Made by a program: the position numbers and the translations under genes. Shown one piece after another: positions 1-6,329 of a stretch of 7,755 bases of DNA (its first letter is position 1; each line of letters starts with the position of its first letter). The stretch lies in contig JACUTP010000084.1 in NCBI GenBank assembly GCA_014859785.1, positions 1 through 7,755 on the forward strand, written 5' to 3'. The notes under the pieces are model-generated. The model was not told the origin of the DNA, did no database searches, and was given only the letters and a program-made list of their open reading frames with translations. This DNA comes from Candidatus Methanoperedentaceae archaeon (lineage in GTDB: Archaea; Halobacteriota; Methanosarcinia; Methanosarcinales; Methanoperedenaceae).

Positions 1-100
1 AAAGACAAAGGGAAATATTGAAGGAACTATGTGCCTAACTGAAGGGGAACTCAGGAATAAAAAGAAAGAAAAATAGTATCTTACAATGGACAATTCTCAC

Positions 101-106
101 GGAGGT
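101..106 (+). promoter_or_regulatory. Shine-Dalgarno site of the PAAR-like gene
   Basis: GGAGGT lies 7 bases before a TTG codon at 114-116. This fixes the start of the PAAR-like gene at that TTG and indicates that this short frame is translated. Confidence 0.75.
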
Positions 107-113
107 TAAACAA

Positions 114-335
114 TTGGGTCTAATAATATGCGGCGGCGCGACGCTCAAGTGCAGTTTCGGGTCAGCTCCAAGTTCTTTTACAGTCCTCCCCATAAACAGG
201 GTCAAGACGACAATGCCCATAGCAAACATCATGGACAACATACCATTTGTAAATATTATGCCCTTTGTGATGTGCACCTGGGGTGGTGTAATTGATGTTA
301 TAATCCCGGGTCAGTTCACTATAAAGGTTCCGTAG
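114..335 (+). CDS. PAAR-like (DUF4280-type) spike-tip protein, apparently internally shortened
   Basis: This 73-residue protein starts at TTG behind a GGAGGT site. It opens with ICGGATLKCSFGSAPSSF, then VLPINRV, then ANIMDNIPFVNIMPFVMCTW, and ends GGVIDVIIPGQFTIKVP. From memory of the family, this is the DUF4280/PAAR-like pattern: an N-terminal LKCSFG...PS block, a central NIMD...VNI.PFGMC block, and a C-terminal C.C.WGG.I..PGQ block. Such proteins cap the spike of contractile injection systems (extracellular eCIS or type VI-like). Family members are usually well over 100 residues. Here the segment between the first MC motif and the terminal MC-WGG motif (normally Pro-rich, containing SPANP and TPMPC-like motifs) is absent, so residues 54-57 fuse the two motifs as VMCT. 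The frame is intact from start to stop. It could be a minimal functional form or a decayed copy. Upstream injection-system genes would lie beyond the window. Confidence 0.7.
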   Translation: MGLIICGGATLKCSFGSAPSSFTVLPINRVKTTMPIANIMDNIPFVNIMPFVMCTWGGVIDVIIPGQFTIKVP

Positions 336-336
336 G

Positions 337-471
337 GTGAAAGCAAGAATTAAGAAAAGGTATTGGGGATCGATGAATCCTTGTCCATGTTTTATGTGTT
401 GTGGGAAGAGGACGAAACCGCGAAGTAATACTCTGATAAGTGGACTTATCATATCAATTACAAGAATGTGA
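337..471 (+). CDS. possible small Cys-rich protein
   Basis: A GTG begins 1 base after the stop of the PAAR-like gene and opens a 44-codon frame ending in TGA. The frame contains NPCPCFMCCGKR, four cysteines within seven residues, followed by a basic stretch and a short hydrophobic tail (TLISGLIISI). An internal ATG at residue 13, preceded by GGGGAT, is an alternative start giving 32 residues. The tight spacing would allow translational coupling, and the clustered cysteines could bind a metal. No family is recognised. The frame is short enough to be chance or the decayed tail of an accessory gene. Confidence 0.25.
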   Translation: MKARIKKRYWGSMNPCPCFMCCGKRTKPRSNTLISGLIISITRM

Positions 472-474
472 GTT

Positions 475-491
475 AAAGAAAAAAGTCTTTT
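475..491. terminator. possible bidirectional oligo-T terminator
   Basis: A T6 tract followed by C and T3 on the - strand lies about 55 bases past the end of the CxxCxxCC gene. The same bases form an imperfect A/T palindrome with TCTTTT on the + strand, between two convergent coding regions. Archaeal termination mainly uses oligo-T tracts, so this is a plausible but weak candidate. Confidence 0.3.
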
Positions 492-543
492 CCAGATTTA
501 CATGACATTCTTACGAATACACACTTATCACGGTCAATCAAAA

Positions 544-1050
544 TCAAATCTCGTCAAGAACGCCTTTTTTACCTTTGCTTTTCAGTTCCCTGATAAGACG
601 CTGGTTCTCACGGAGGAAACACGTGGCATCAGCTTCGATTTGCTTTGTATCGATAAGCTCGCCGTGACCTTCACCCGGACAATCCACAACAGGTTCCAGG
701 CTCATTATCGGCTCATCCGAATACGAAACCTCAACAATCTTAAATGGCAGCAGGCGGCAGACAAGGGGTGCGTTCCCGCGTATTGTGCATTCAAGCTTAT
801 CACCGAGGAAAAAACACTTCCCGTTATTTCCCCGAATCCTGAATACCTGGTTCGCCTCATCAAACTCAAGGAAATCGTTATGTGAATACCCAAGCGCTGT
901 TATCCTCTTAATATCAGCGGCTGTAAGCTGAATATTTTCGGCGCAGCATTTTGCACCGCATTTTTCATAGTCACATACCCATCTTTCGATATTCTCAAGG
1001 ATACGAATCATAGCGAGTAATTGGATTTCATCCGATATAACAATACCCAT
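544..1050 (-). CDS. YkgJ-type CxxCxxCC zinc/iron-chelating domain protein
   Basis: This 168-residue soluble protein has the cysteine layout of the YkgJ/UPF0153 family (PF03692). A first cluster lies at C26, C31, C35 and C36 (CDYEKCGAKCC). It is followed by NGKCFF (C79), LECTI (C88) and the hallmark PLVCRLLPF (C98), with C124 in VVDCPG. The family is thought to bind Zn or an Fe-S centre, but its reaction is unknown. The first cluster is spaced C-x4-C-x3-CC, looser than the CxxCxxCC that names the family. The C-terminus is a charged helix rich in Lys, Arg and Glu. The ATG at 1050 was chosen. A TATA-like box 25-30 bases upstream and no clear Shine-Dalgarno site suggest a leaderless or nearly leaderless message. 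An ATG 13 codons further in is possible. It is transcribed alone, convergent with the small + strand genes. Confidence 0.8.
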   Translation of the reverse strand: MGIVISDEIQLLAMIRILENIERWVCDYEKCGAKCCAENIQLTAADIKRITALGYSHNDFLEFDEANQVFRIRGNNGKCFFLGDKLECTIRGNAPLVCRLLPFKIVEVSYSDEPIMSLEPVVDCPGEGHGELIDTKQIEADATCFLRENQRLIRELKSKGKKGVLDEI

Positions 1051-1072
1051 ATCTGGCGTGTATATTCTTCAA

Positions 1073-1080
1073 ATTTTATA
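1073..1080 (-). promoter_or_regulatory. TATA box for the CxxCxxCC protein gene
   Basis: TATAAAAT on the - strand is centred about 26 bases upstream of the ATG at 1050. This is the usual archaeal TATA-to-transcription-start distance, so transcription would begin at or next to the start codon. Confidence 0.4.
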
Positions 1081-1084
1081 ATTA

Positions 1085-1288
1085 TCATGATGCCAGTTCG
1101 GGAAATACGCGCGCAGACAGATTACAGATATTCAGGTTTTCCTTTTCTGGCATTGGCATATTGCTTCCAGCCTTTTTGTGGCATTCATTTATCTCGACTT
1201 TTACATCTTTTTCCAGAGATTTTATTCTCTTAAGCAGTTCTTCGGCGGTAATATGCCGTTCAATTGTGATATTTTCTGGTCTTGCCAC
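1085..1288 (-). pseudogene. probable remnant of a transposase N-terminus
   Basis: This 67-codon frame starts at GTG. Its first 31 residues (MARPENITIERHITAEELL, then KRIKSLEKDVKV) resemble, from memory, the N-terminus of helix-turn-helix IS630-like transposases common in Methanosarcinales, where a LxRLYFIxYxY-type segment would follow. Here the similarity stops and the frame runs into EINECHKKAGSN and unrelated residues. That fits a transposase gene cut off soon after its start. No Shine-Dalgarno site precedes it, and no DDE catalytic region is present nearby. It could instead be a genuine small hypothetical protein with an N-terminal helix-rich region. Confidence 0.4.
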
Positions 1289-1309
1289 ATAGAACTGTAT
1301 GAATCTAAT

Positions 1310-1336
1310 TAGTTATAAAAGGTACATTTTTAACTA
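1310..1336. repeat. imperfect inverted repeat in an AT-rich gap
   Basis: TAGTTATAAAA and TTTTTAACTA form an imperfect inverted repeat (one-base indel) around a 6-base spacer. It sits just upstream of the transposase-like remnant and includes a TATA-like TTTATAAC on the - strand about 26 bases before that frame's start. It could be promoter sequence or an old element end. The rest of the 1289-1465 gap shows no gene. Confidence 0.25.
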
Positions 1337-1437
1337 TAAATGAGTTTTCATCAAAAATCTATCGAAATTATAGCCATATAAACGGCATCAAGTGACAGAC
1401 TTGCTGAATTAATGAACAAATAAGATGGAGTATGAAG

Positions 1438-1445
1438 ATAAAAAC
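1438..1445 (-). terminator. possible oligo-T terminator after nadM
   Basis: A short T5 tract (GGTTTTTATC on the - strand) lies about 22 bases past the nadM stop codon at the end of the mer cluster. There is no strong hairpin. It is a weak candidate based only on position and the T run. Confidence 0.25.
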
Positions 1446-1465
1446 CAGAAATCATTTAAGAAATG

Positions 1466-1978
1466 TTATTCATCATCAGACTGTGACACTTTTCTTAACC
1501 TTTTGACACCGTTGATTTCCTGGATTATTTCAACAACCTTTCCGGGCACGAAATGCTCCCACCTGTCATTTTCAAGCATTCGTCTCCTGATTTCAGTACC
1601 CGAATAACTGTTCCTCTTAAACAGGGGTGACTCCCTGACATCAACTCCTGCCTCGCCCAACAGTTCAATAACAAGCGGGTTATTCGTATACGCCACATCA
1701 AACGGCGGAACCATGGACATAACATGCGAAACCCACAGGGAATTGCGCCTGATGTCCTCGATTGGAATTACATAATGCTTAATACCAAGCTCCTCGATAG
1801 CCCTTGATACCATAAGCACCCGCTCACCCGCAGTAAACGGGTTCTCTATTTCGTGGCTTATCTGGGCGCTGCCAATCCCGATAATAATCTCACTGACTTC
1901 AGTGGCTATCTTTTTCAAAACCTCATGATGCCCTAAATGGTACGGCTGGAATCGTCCAAGATAAAGCCCTCGGAGCAT
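1466..1978 (-). CDS. nadM: archaeal nicotinamide-nucleotide adenylyltransferase
   Basis: This 170-residue cytosolic enzyme joins nicotinamide mononucleotide and ATP to make NAD+ and pyrophosphate (EC 2.7.7.1), the last common step of NAD synthesis and salvage. The N-terminus RGLYLGRFQPYHLGHH carries the nucleotidyltransferase HxGH motif at H14-L-G-H17. NPFTAGERVLM (residues 46-56) and SYSGTEIRRRM (residues 124-134, the ISxTxIR-type motif) are also diagnostic of archaeal NadM. Length matches the family. The ATG follows the TGA of the F420-Fe-S gene by 1 base, with only a weak Shine-Dalgarno site, so translation is probably coupled to the upstream gene. It closes the mer cluster. The acidic Ser/Asp/Glu tail (SQSDDE) is not a known functional motif. 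Confidence 0.93.
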   Translation of the reverse strand: MLRGLYLGRFQPYHLGHHEVLKKIATEVSEIIIGIGSAQISHEIENPFTAGERVLMVSRAIEELGIKHYVIPIEDIRRNSLWVSHVMSMVPPFDVAYTNNPLVIELLGEAGVDVRESPLFKRNSYSGTEIRRRMLENDRWEHFVPGKVVEIIQEINGVKRLRKVSQSDDE

Positions 1979-1979
1979 A

Positions 1980-3170
1980 TCATTCTGCCAGTGATTCAGC
2001 CTGTTCCGGCGGCAATTTCTCCACCCTCTCCATACCCCACGGTCTTACAGGGGAGTCTCTGGCCCAGATTTCCCGCACGAACCCTGCCCAATCCCATTTA
2101 TTATGCTTATGCTTCATGCCTGCGAGTTTCCCCATAATCTCCATGTTGATAGATTTATCAGAGTACTCGATATCTTTTACCTTATCAAGATACTCTGCCC
2201 CCTTTTCTGTCCTGATAAATACCGTGCTCCATCCTTCGGCAGAACCCACAGAACCCACGGAGATATCCGCATAATAAGAAGTGTAATCCAGACAGAAGCC
2301 GCATCCTTTACGCGCCATCGGAGCCACGTCTTTAATGGGTACTTCCTTTGTTTCCTTATCAGTCTGGACAATGAATTTGCCTTTCCCGAAATTCATCTTG
2401 ACAACCTCCCTGATATCCAATCCCATAATATCCGGGATAATCTTTGAACCCATAATCTCTTCCGAGAAACTCTCCATGCAGATAAGACCGATAATTAACT
2501 CTATCCTGCCGAAATTCTCCCTGAAAAGATGGGCTCCATGTGCCTGGCACGGTACGCCTACAAGAGCAACCTTTTCATATTTTTCAATTGCATTGTTGTA
2601 AGTCTCGGCAAAAGCCCTGTGGATGTCGCGCATTGAAGTGATAACAGGCTGGTATGTATATTTCGTGCCGCTGGCTTTTTCCACATCTTCCGGTTTTGTA
2701 AATGTTACGATTTCAGTTTCCCATTTATCGTTCCTGGTAAGACCTATCGCACAGTCGATTTCACCCTGCTCAAGCAGTGACTTTAAAATCTGGGAAACAA
2801 CAGCACCGTCCTGCCCGTGAAGGGAAACGCTCCTGCCAACACGCTGTTCCCTTATGTTATCAAACTCATCAGCAGGGAAACCATCAAGTATCGGGCATAC
2901 ACGTTCACAGGCATAACAGGAAACACAGGGATTAACCTCAGTCTTGAAAGGGTCAACCCCTGCAAAAAGGACTTCTGTCTTTAACTCCATTTTCCTGTAA
3001 TTATTTTCCTCTTTGGAAACATCTACTGCTTCCCTTCGCACCACAGGTGCATTCACCGGGCATATTGCCTCACATGAGCCACAGGAACTACAGTAATTAT
3101 ATTCAGTGACATCTGCGATTTTAGGGAGCCCCACATTAGGAGCTTCCATACTGCCCAGTTTTGTCTGCAA
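1980..3170 (-). CDS. F420-dependent oxidoreductase, FrhB/FpoF-type subunit with two [4Fe-4S] clusters
   Basis: This protein has 396 residues from the TTG at 3170. Two ferredoxin-type motifs, CSSCGSCEAICP (C27, C30, C33, C37) and CVSCYACERVCP (C82, C85, C88, C92), precede an FrhB/FdhB-type F420-flavin domain. That domain shows HGQDGAVVSQIL (about residues 118-129), VGVPCQAHG (C208), LICMESF (C231) and KGCGFCLDY (C290, C293), where the family binds a further cluster near FAD. FrhB homologues move electrons between F420H2 and Fe-S carriers. The ferredoxin-plus-FrhB layout is like FpoF/FqoF. The partner here is not shown; its position directly after mer suggests it handles the F420H2 made or used by Mer (inference). 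The TTG start was chosen because GGAGGG lies 7 bases before it, inside the last mer codons. An upstream ATG at 3200 would overlap mer by 29 bases and lacks such support. Confidence 0.85.
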   Translation of the reverse strand: MQTKLGSMEAPNVGLPKIADVTEYNYCSSCGSCEAICPVNAPVVRREAVDVSKEENNYRKMELKTEVLFAGVDPFKTEVNPCVSCYACERVCPILDGFPADEFDNIREQRVGRSVSLHGQDGAVVSQILKSLLEQGEIDCAIGLTRNDKWETEIVTFTKPEDVEKASGTKYTYQPVITSMRDIHRAFAETYNNAIEKYEKVALVGVPCQAHGAHLFRENFGRIELIIGLICMESFSEEIMGSKIIPDIMGLDIREVVKMNFGKGKFIVQTDKETKEVPIKDVAPMARKGCGFCLDYTSYYADISVGSVGSAEGWSTVFIRTEKGAEYLDKVKDIEYSDKSINMEIMGKLAGMKHKHNKWDWAGFVREIWARDSPVRPWGMERVEKLPPEQAESLAE

Positions 3171-3171
3171 A

Positions 3172-4155
3172 TTATTTCCCTCCGATAATCTCTTTGCCAA
3201 TCAATTTGATGGATTTCTCCTTGTCAGGACCAATCGGGGAACCTACAATAATCTGTGTGACACCGATTTTCTTTAATTCCTTAATCCTTGAGTTGCAGGT
3301 ATCAGGTGTACCGCATATGGAGAATGCATCAATCATATCGTCGGTGACCATCCCGCCCATCAGTGCCCCGAAGTCGCCTTTCGCGATGGCGTCCCCTATT
3401 GATTTCTTGGCAGCCACATCAATATTATGCCTTTCAAGTACTGCATCAGGGGAACCTGCAACAATAAATGCCACAACTACCTTTGCTTCATTCCTTGCCC
3501 TGTCCTCTTTCTTGTCGATTGAGAAACAGGCATATGCGCCAACATCAACGTCTTTCGGATTCCTGCCGGCAGCTTTTACCCCTGCATTAATCTGTTTTAT
3601 TGCGAACTCAAAGTCCTTTGGATGGGATGCGTTAATCAGTACACCGTCTGCGATTTTGCCTGACAGTTCAAGCATCTTCGGACCCTGCGCCCCGATATAA
3701 ATCGGTATATTCCCTGGCTTGAATGCGAGTTTAGCGCCGTTGATGTTTACCCTTTCACCCTGGTGTGATACTTTCTTGCCGCTTAAGAACTCTCTCAGAA
3801 CGGAAACTGTCTCGCTGACAGTTGTCATGGGTTTTTCCCACTCGATTCCCATGGCGTCAAAGGTTGCCTTATCCCCGGGACCGATACCTAATACTGCACG
3901 CCCGCCTGAGATTTCGTTAACAGCACCAATGCTCTGTGCTGTGATTGCTGCATTCCTTGTGTAGGGATTGGTCACACCTGTGCCCAGTTTAATCCTGTTT
4001 GTGTTCTGTGCAAGTACTGCAAGTGTAGTATATACATCCCTGTTGTTATAGTGGTCAGTTATCCATACATTGTCAAACCCGTTGTCTTCTGCAAGCTTTG
4101 TGTAATATGCAAGTTTCAGGACAGGGTCACTCGGAACAAATTCGATACCAAACAT
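3172..4155 (-). CDS. mer: F420-dependent 5,10-methylene-tetrahydromethanopterin reductase
   Basis: Mer (EC 1.5.98.2) reversibly converts methylene-H4MPT plus F420H2 to methyl-H4MPT plus F420, a central C1 step of methanogenesis and of its reversal in methane oxidation. The 327-residue protein matches the family over its whole length. It starts MFGIEFVPSDPVLKL, carries VWITDHYNNRDVYTTL (residues 30-45), then LGTGVTNPYTR (residues 57-67), which holds the Gly-Val bond in the region of the known non-prolyl cis-peptide of F420-binding luciferase-fold enzymes. RAVLGIGPGDKATF follows, then IPIYIGAQGPKMLELSG. The fold is a TIM-barrel of the bacterial luciferase family. The ATG has an ideal AGGAGG site 7 bases upstream and a TATA box, so mer has its own promoter in the 99-base gap after sucD. 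It leads a three-gene cluster with the F420-Fe-S protein and nadM. Confidence 0.96.
   Translation of the reverse strand: MFGIEFVPSDPVLKLAYYTKLAEDNGFDNVWITDHYNNRDVYTTLAVLAQNTNRIKLGTGVTNPYTRNAAITAQSIGAVNEISGGRAVLGIGPGDKATFDAMGIEWEKPMTTVSETVSVLREFLSGKKVSHQGERVNINGAKLAFKPGNIPIYIGAQGPKMLELSGKIADGVLINASHPKDFEFAIKQINAGVKAAGRNPKDVDVGAYACFSIDKKEDRARNEAKVVVAFIVAGSPDAVLERHNIDVAAKKSIGDAIAKGDFGALMGGMVTDDMIDAFSICGTPDTCNSRIKELKKIGVTQIIVGSPIGPDKEKSIKLIGKEIIGGK
3178..3183 (-). promoter_or_regulatory. Shine-Dalgarno site inside the 3' end of mer
   Basis: GGAGGG, which also encodes part of the terminal Gly-Gly of Mer, lies 7 bases before the TTG start of the F420-Fe-S gene. The mer stop TAA falls within the spacer. 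This arrangement favours translational coupling of the two proteins and decides the downstream start. Confidence 0.7.
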
Positions 4156-4162
4156 AAATTAT

Positions 4163-4168
4163 CCTCCT
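4163..4168 (-). promoter_or_regulatory. Shine-Dalgarno site of mer
   Basis: AGGAGG lies 7 bases before the mer ATG. It is the strongest ribosome site in the window, consistent with high expression of a central C1 enzyme. Confidence 0.8.
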
Positions 4169-4191
4169 AAGTGAGGGACAATCATCTTTTC

Positions 4192-4202
4192 TTATTTAAA
4201 AG
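4192..4202 (-). promoter_or_regulatory. TATA box of the mer cluster
   Basis: CTTTTAAATAA on the - strand is about 28 bases upstream of the mer ribosome site, which predicts a short leader of roughly 15 bases. No oligo-T terminator is visible between sucD and this box, so some read-through from sucCD cannot be excluded. Confidence 0.5.
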
Positions 4203-4254
4203 GATATTGGTTTTGTTCTGCGGGTTTTGAGGTTCCTTTAATCCCAGAGAACTT

Positions 4255-5130
4255 TCAGTCCACTTTTAACAAATTATTATTAACTTGCGCGACTATATCA
4301 GCAGGACTTTTTGCCACAACGATGCCCGCATTCTGAAAAGCTGCTATTTTATCCAGCGCGGTTCCGCTGCCAGTGGATACTATCGCACCAGCGTGTCCCA
4401 TAGTTTTCCCCGGCGGTGCAGATACACCTACAATATAGCCGATAACAGGTTTGCTCATTTCCTTTATGAAACCTATAGAGTCTTCCTCAGCAGAGCCTCC
4501 TATCTCCCCCACAAGCACAACAATATCGGTACCCGGGTCATTTTCAAACATTTCCAGTATGTCTACAAACGATGTCCCGATTACAGGGTCGCCGCCAATA
4601 CCCACTGATGTTGACTGTCCGATTCCGTTTTTCGACAAAATATCAATTATCTCATACGTAAGTGTGCCGCTTCTTGAGACAATACCGACATTTCCATGGC
4701 TGTGGATAGGGTTTGGCATTATTCCTATCTTTGACTCACCGGGAGATGTTATTCCCGGACAGTTCGGACCAATGAGCCTTGTGGATGTTTTGTCAAGATA
4801 AGCATACACGCGCATCATATCATGCACAGGCATACCTTCTGTTATACATACCAAAAGTCCGATTCCGGCATCGGCGGCTTCAAAAATAGCATCAGCCGCA
4901 AACCCTGGCGGAACGAAAATTACAGATGCGTCAGGCTGCACACCTTCCATAGCCTCTTTCACAGAGTTAAAAACAGGAACCCCGTGTATAACTGTCCCGC
5001 CCTTCCCCGGAGTCACGCCGCCCGCGATATTCGTACCAAATTTTATCATCTCTCCGGTCTGGAATGAGCCCACGCTACCCGTAATTCCCTGCACAACCAC
5101 CCTTGTATCCTTAGTTATAAGTATGGACAA
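4255..5130 (-). CDS. sucD: succinate-CoA ligase, alpha subunit
   Basis: This subunit (291 residues from TTG at 5130) carries the CoA site and the phosphorylated histidine of succinyl-CoA synthetase (EC 6.2.1.5/6.2.1.4), which interconverts succinyl-CoA and succinate with nucleotide phosphorylation. QGITGSVGSFQTGEM is the N-terminal CoA-binding Rossmann motif, followed by GGVTPGKGG and GPNCPGITSPGESKIGIMP. The active-site histidine is H246 in MGHAGAIVSTGSGTA, the same number as in E. coli SucD when the TTG at 5130 is used. That TTG gives the usual (M)SILITKDTRV N-terminus and has GGTGG 6 bases upstream. A TTG two codons earlier has no room for a ribosome site. The start lies inside sucC, overlapping by 20 bases, so the two subunits are translationally coupled. 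Confidence 0.94.
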   Translation of the reverse strand: MSILITKDTRVVVQGITGSVGSFQTGEMIKFGTNIAGGVTPGKGGTVIHGVPVFNSVKEAMEGVQPDASVIFVPPGFAADAIFEAADAGIGLLVCITEGMPVHDMMRVYAYLDKTSTRLIGPNCPGITSPGESKIGIMPNPIHSHGNVGIVSRSGTLTYEIIDILSKNGIGQSTSVGIGGDPVIGTSFVDILEMFENDPGTDIVVLVGEIGGSAEEDSIGFIKEMSKPVIGYIVGVSAPPGKTMGHAGAIVSTGSGTALDKIAAFQNAGIVVAKSPADIVAQVNNNLLKVD

Positions 5131-6217
5131 GTCCAACCACCGCCTTTGCCGCTTCTTCGGTTGTTGATGCCATTATTATCCCATGTTCTTCAAGTATTGC
5201 ACGCCCCTCAGCTTCATTCGTACCTGTGAGCCTGGCAACAAGCGGAACACCAATACCTGCAATCACATCCACAATTCCGCGCGCAACCTCATCGCATTTT
5301 GTTATGCCGCCGAAAATATCCACAACTATGGCTTTTACATTCTTGTTGGATAAGACAATCCCCATGGCAGTCCTTACCTGCTCCGCATTTGCCCCTGCCC
5401 TGACATCCATGAAATTGGCAGGTTCACCACCGTAGTGTTTTACCATATCAAGAACAGCCATGGCAAGACCTGCCCCGTTTACGATGCATCCGATATTACC
5501 CTCAAGACCCACGTAACTCATCCCGTGCTTCCTCGCTTCTGCCTCCGGGGAGCCGGATATTTCCTGCCTGAAATCCTGCCTGAAAAGGGCATTGTCGTCA
5601 ATAACCATCTTTGCATCAAGTGCGAAAACGCCGTCATCTGTTACGGCAAGCGGATTAATCTCTGCAAGCGTGCAGTCTTTTTCAACGAATAACGAGTACA
5701 ACTTCTGTATGATTTTACTTATTACCCCTGCGTTTTCCCTGTCAAGAATGGCGGCAAGAGCCCGTGACTGGTACAGGTGAACTCCTGTGAGAGGGTTAAT
5801 ATGTTCCCTGTGAATTTTATAAGCGGTTTTGCGTGCGGTTTCTTCAATATCCACCCCGCCTTCCGGGCTTGCTATTATTACCGGACTGCGTGAGTTCCTG
5901 TCAATTGTAATTCCAAGATACATCTCTTTTTCCGGTTTCCTGTATTCCTCCACAAGCACTTTCCTGACAGTATTTCCTTTAATCGACATGCCAAGAATAA
6001 TCTGTGAGAACTGTTTTACTTCAGCAGGATTTTGCGCTATCCTGACACCTCCGGCTTTCCCGCGCCCGCCTGCAAGCACCTGCGCCTTTATGACATATTT
6101 TCCAGGTTTAACAGCAAATTCTTCCGCAGTTTCAGGGTTATCAAAAACAGCACCTTTCGGGATAGGAATCCCATATCCTGAAAAAATTTCTTTTGCTTCG
6201 GATTCATAGAGTTTCAT
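5111..6217 (-). CDS. sucC: succinate-CoA ligase, beta subunit
   Basis: This 368-residue ATP-grasp subunit binds the nucleotide and the succinate side of the reaction catalysed with SucD. An N-terminal ATP-grasp domain starts MKLYESEAKEIFSGYGIP, typical of SucC, and carries AQVLAGGRGKAGGV (about residues 45-58). EINPLAVT and DAKMVIDDNALFR hold metal- and nucleotide-binding acidic residues. The C-terminal ligase domain has GNIGCIVNGAGLAMA, PANFMDVRAGA, VDIFGGITKCDEVARGI and RLTGTNEAEGRAIL. The length is slightly shorter than bacterial SucC but complete. The ATG is preceded by only a weak GGGA ribosome site. It is the first gene of sucCD and is transcribed away from argF. In archaea with an incomplete TCA cycle, this enzyme commonly feeds succinyl-CoA to 2-oxoglutarate synthesis. 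The direction used here is not shown. Confidence 0.95.
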   Translation of the reverse strand: MKLYESEAKEIFSGYGIPIPKGAVFDNPETAEEFAVKPGKYVIKAQVLAGGRGKAGGVRIAQNPAEVKQFSQIILGMSIKGNTVRKVLVEEYRKPEKEMYLGITIDRNSRSPVIIASPEGGVDIEETARKTAYKIHREHINPLTGVHLYQSRALAAILDRENAGVISKIIQKLYSLFVEKDCTLAEINPLAVTDDGVFALDAKMVIDDNALFRQDFRQEISGSPEAEARKHGMSYVGLEGNIGCIVNGAGLAMAVLDMVKHYGGEPANFMDVRAGANAEQVRTAMGIVLSNKNVKAIVVDIFGGITKCDEVARGIVDVIAGIGVPLVARLTGTNEAEGRAILEEHGIIMASTTEEAAKAVVGLVHTYN

Positions 6218-6244
6218 AATTTATTCCCACAATCCCGGTTGTTT

Positions 6245-6254
6245 GTTTAAAGTA
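6245..6254 (-). promoter_or_regulatory. candidate sucC promoter element
   Basis: TACTTTAAAC on the - strand lies about 30 bases before the sucC ATG, which would give an almost leaderless message. A second TATA-like ATTTAAATTA at about 6286-6295 on the same strand is an alternative and would give a leader of about 50 bases. Confidence 0.3.
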
Positions 6255-6286
6255 CATTCCCTCATAACAACTTTATGGAAAAGTAA

Positions 6287-6295
6287 TTTAAATAA
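6287..6295 (+). promoter_or_regulatory. TATA box of argF
   Basis: TTTAAATAA with a purine-rich GGAAAAG just upstream (BRE-like) predicts transcription starting around 6315-6320, between this box and the ribosome site at 6326. It lies downstream of the ATG-like codons of the longer open frame, so the argF coding start must be later. Its core is nearly palindromic and could also serve sucC. Confidence 0.55.
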
Positions 6296-6325
6296 GTATC
6301 TACATTTTAAGAATAATATCTTACC

Positions 6326-6329
6326 GGAG
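6326..6329 (+). promoter_or_regulatory. Shine-Dalgarno site of argF
   Basis: GGAG lies 9 bases before the TTG at 6339 and decides the start of argF. No comparable site precedes the upstream in-frame start at 6243. Confidence 0.55.

Noticed and set aside
1..76. Two possible 3' ends of an upstream + strand gene: one frame ends LKELCA at 36-38, another ends NKKKEK at 74-76.
   Set aside because: Both are short and open to the window edge and neither has a recognisable motif, so I cannot choose between them. Either could be the end of an injection-system gene.
35..452. Two - strand frames of 80 and 96 codons, one with a hydrophobic start (MLSMMFAMGIVVLTLFMG).
   Set aside because: They are shadows of the PAAR-like gene, whose + strand frame has family motifs and a strong ribosome site. 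The hydrophobicity is the complement of its NIMDN/NIMPF codons.
3161..3700. A 179-codon + strand frame opposite mer.
   Set aside because: It has Ser/Pro/Ala-rich low-complexity composition typical of an antisense shadow and lies entirely over mer and the start of the F420-Fe-S gene.
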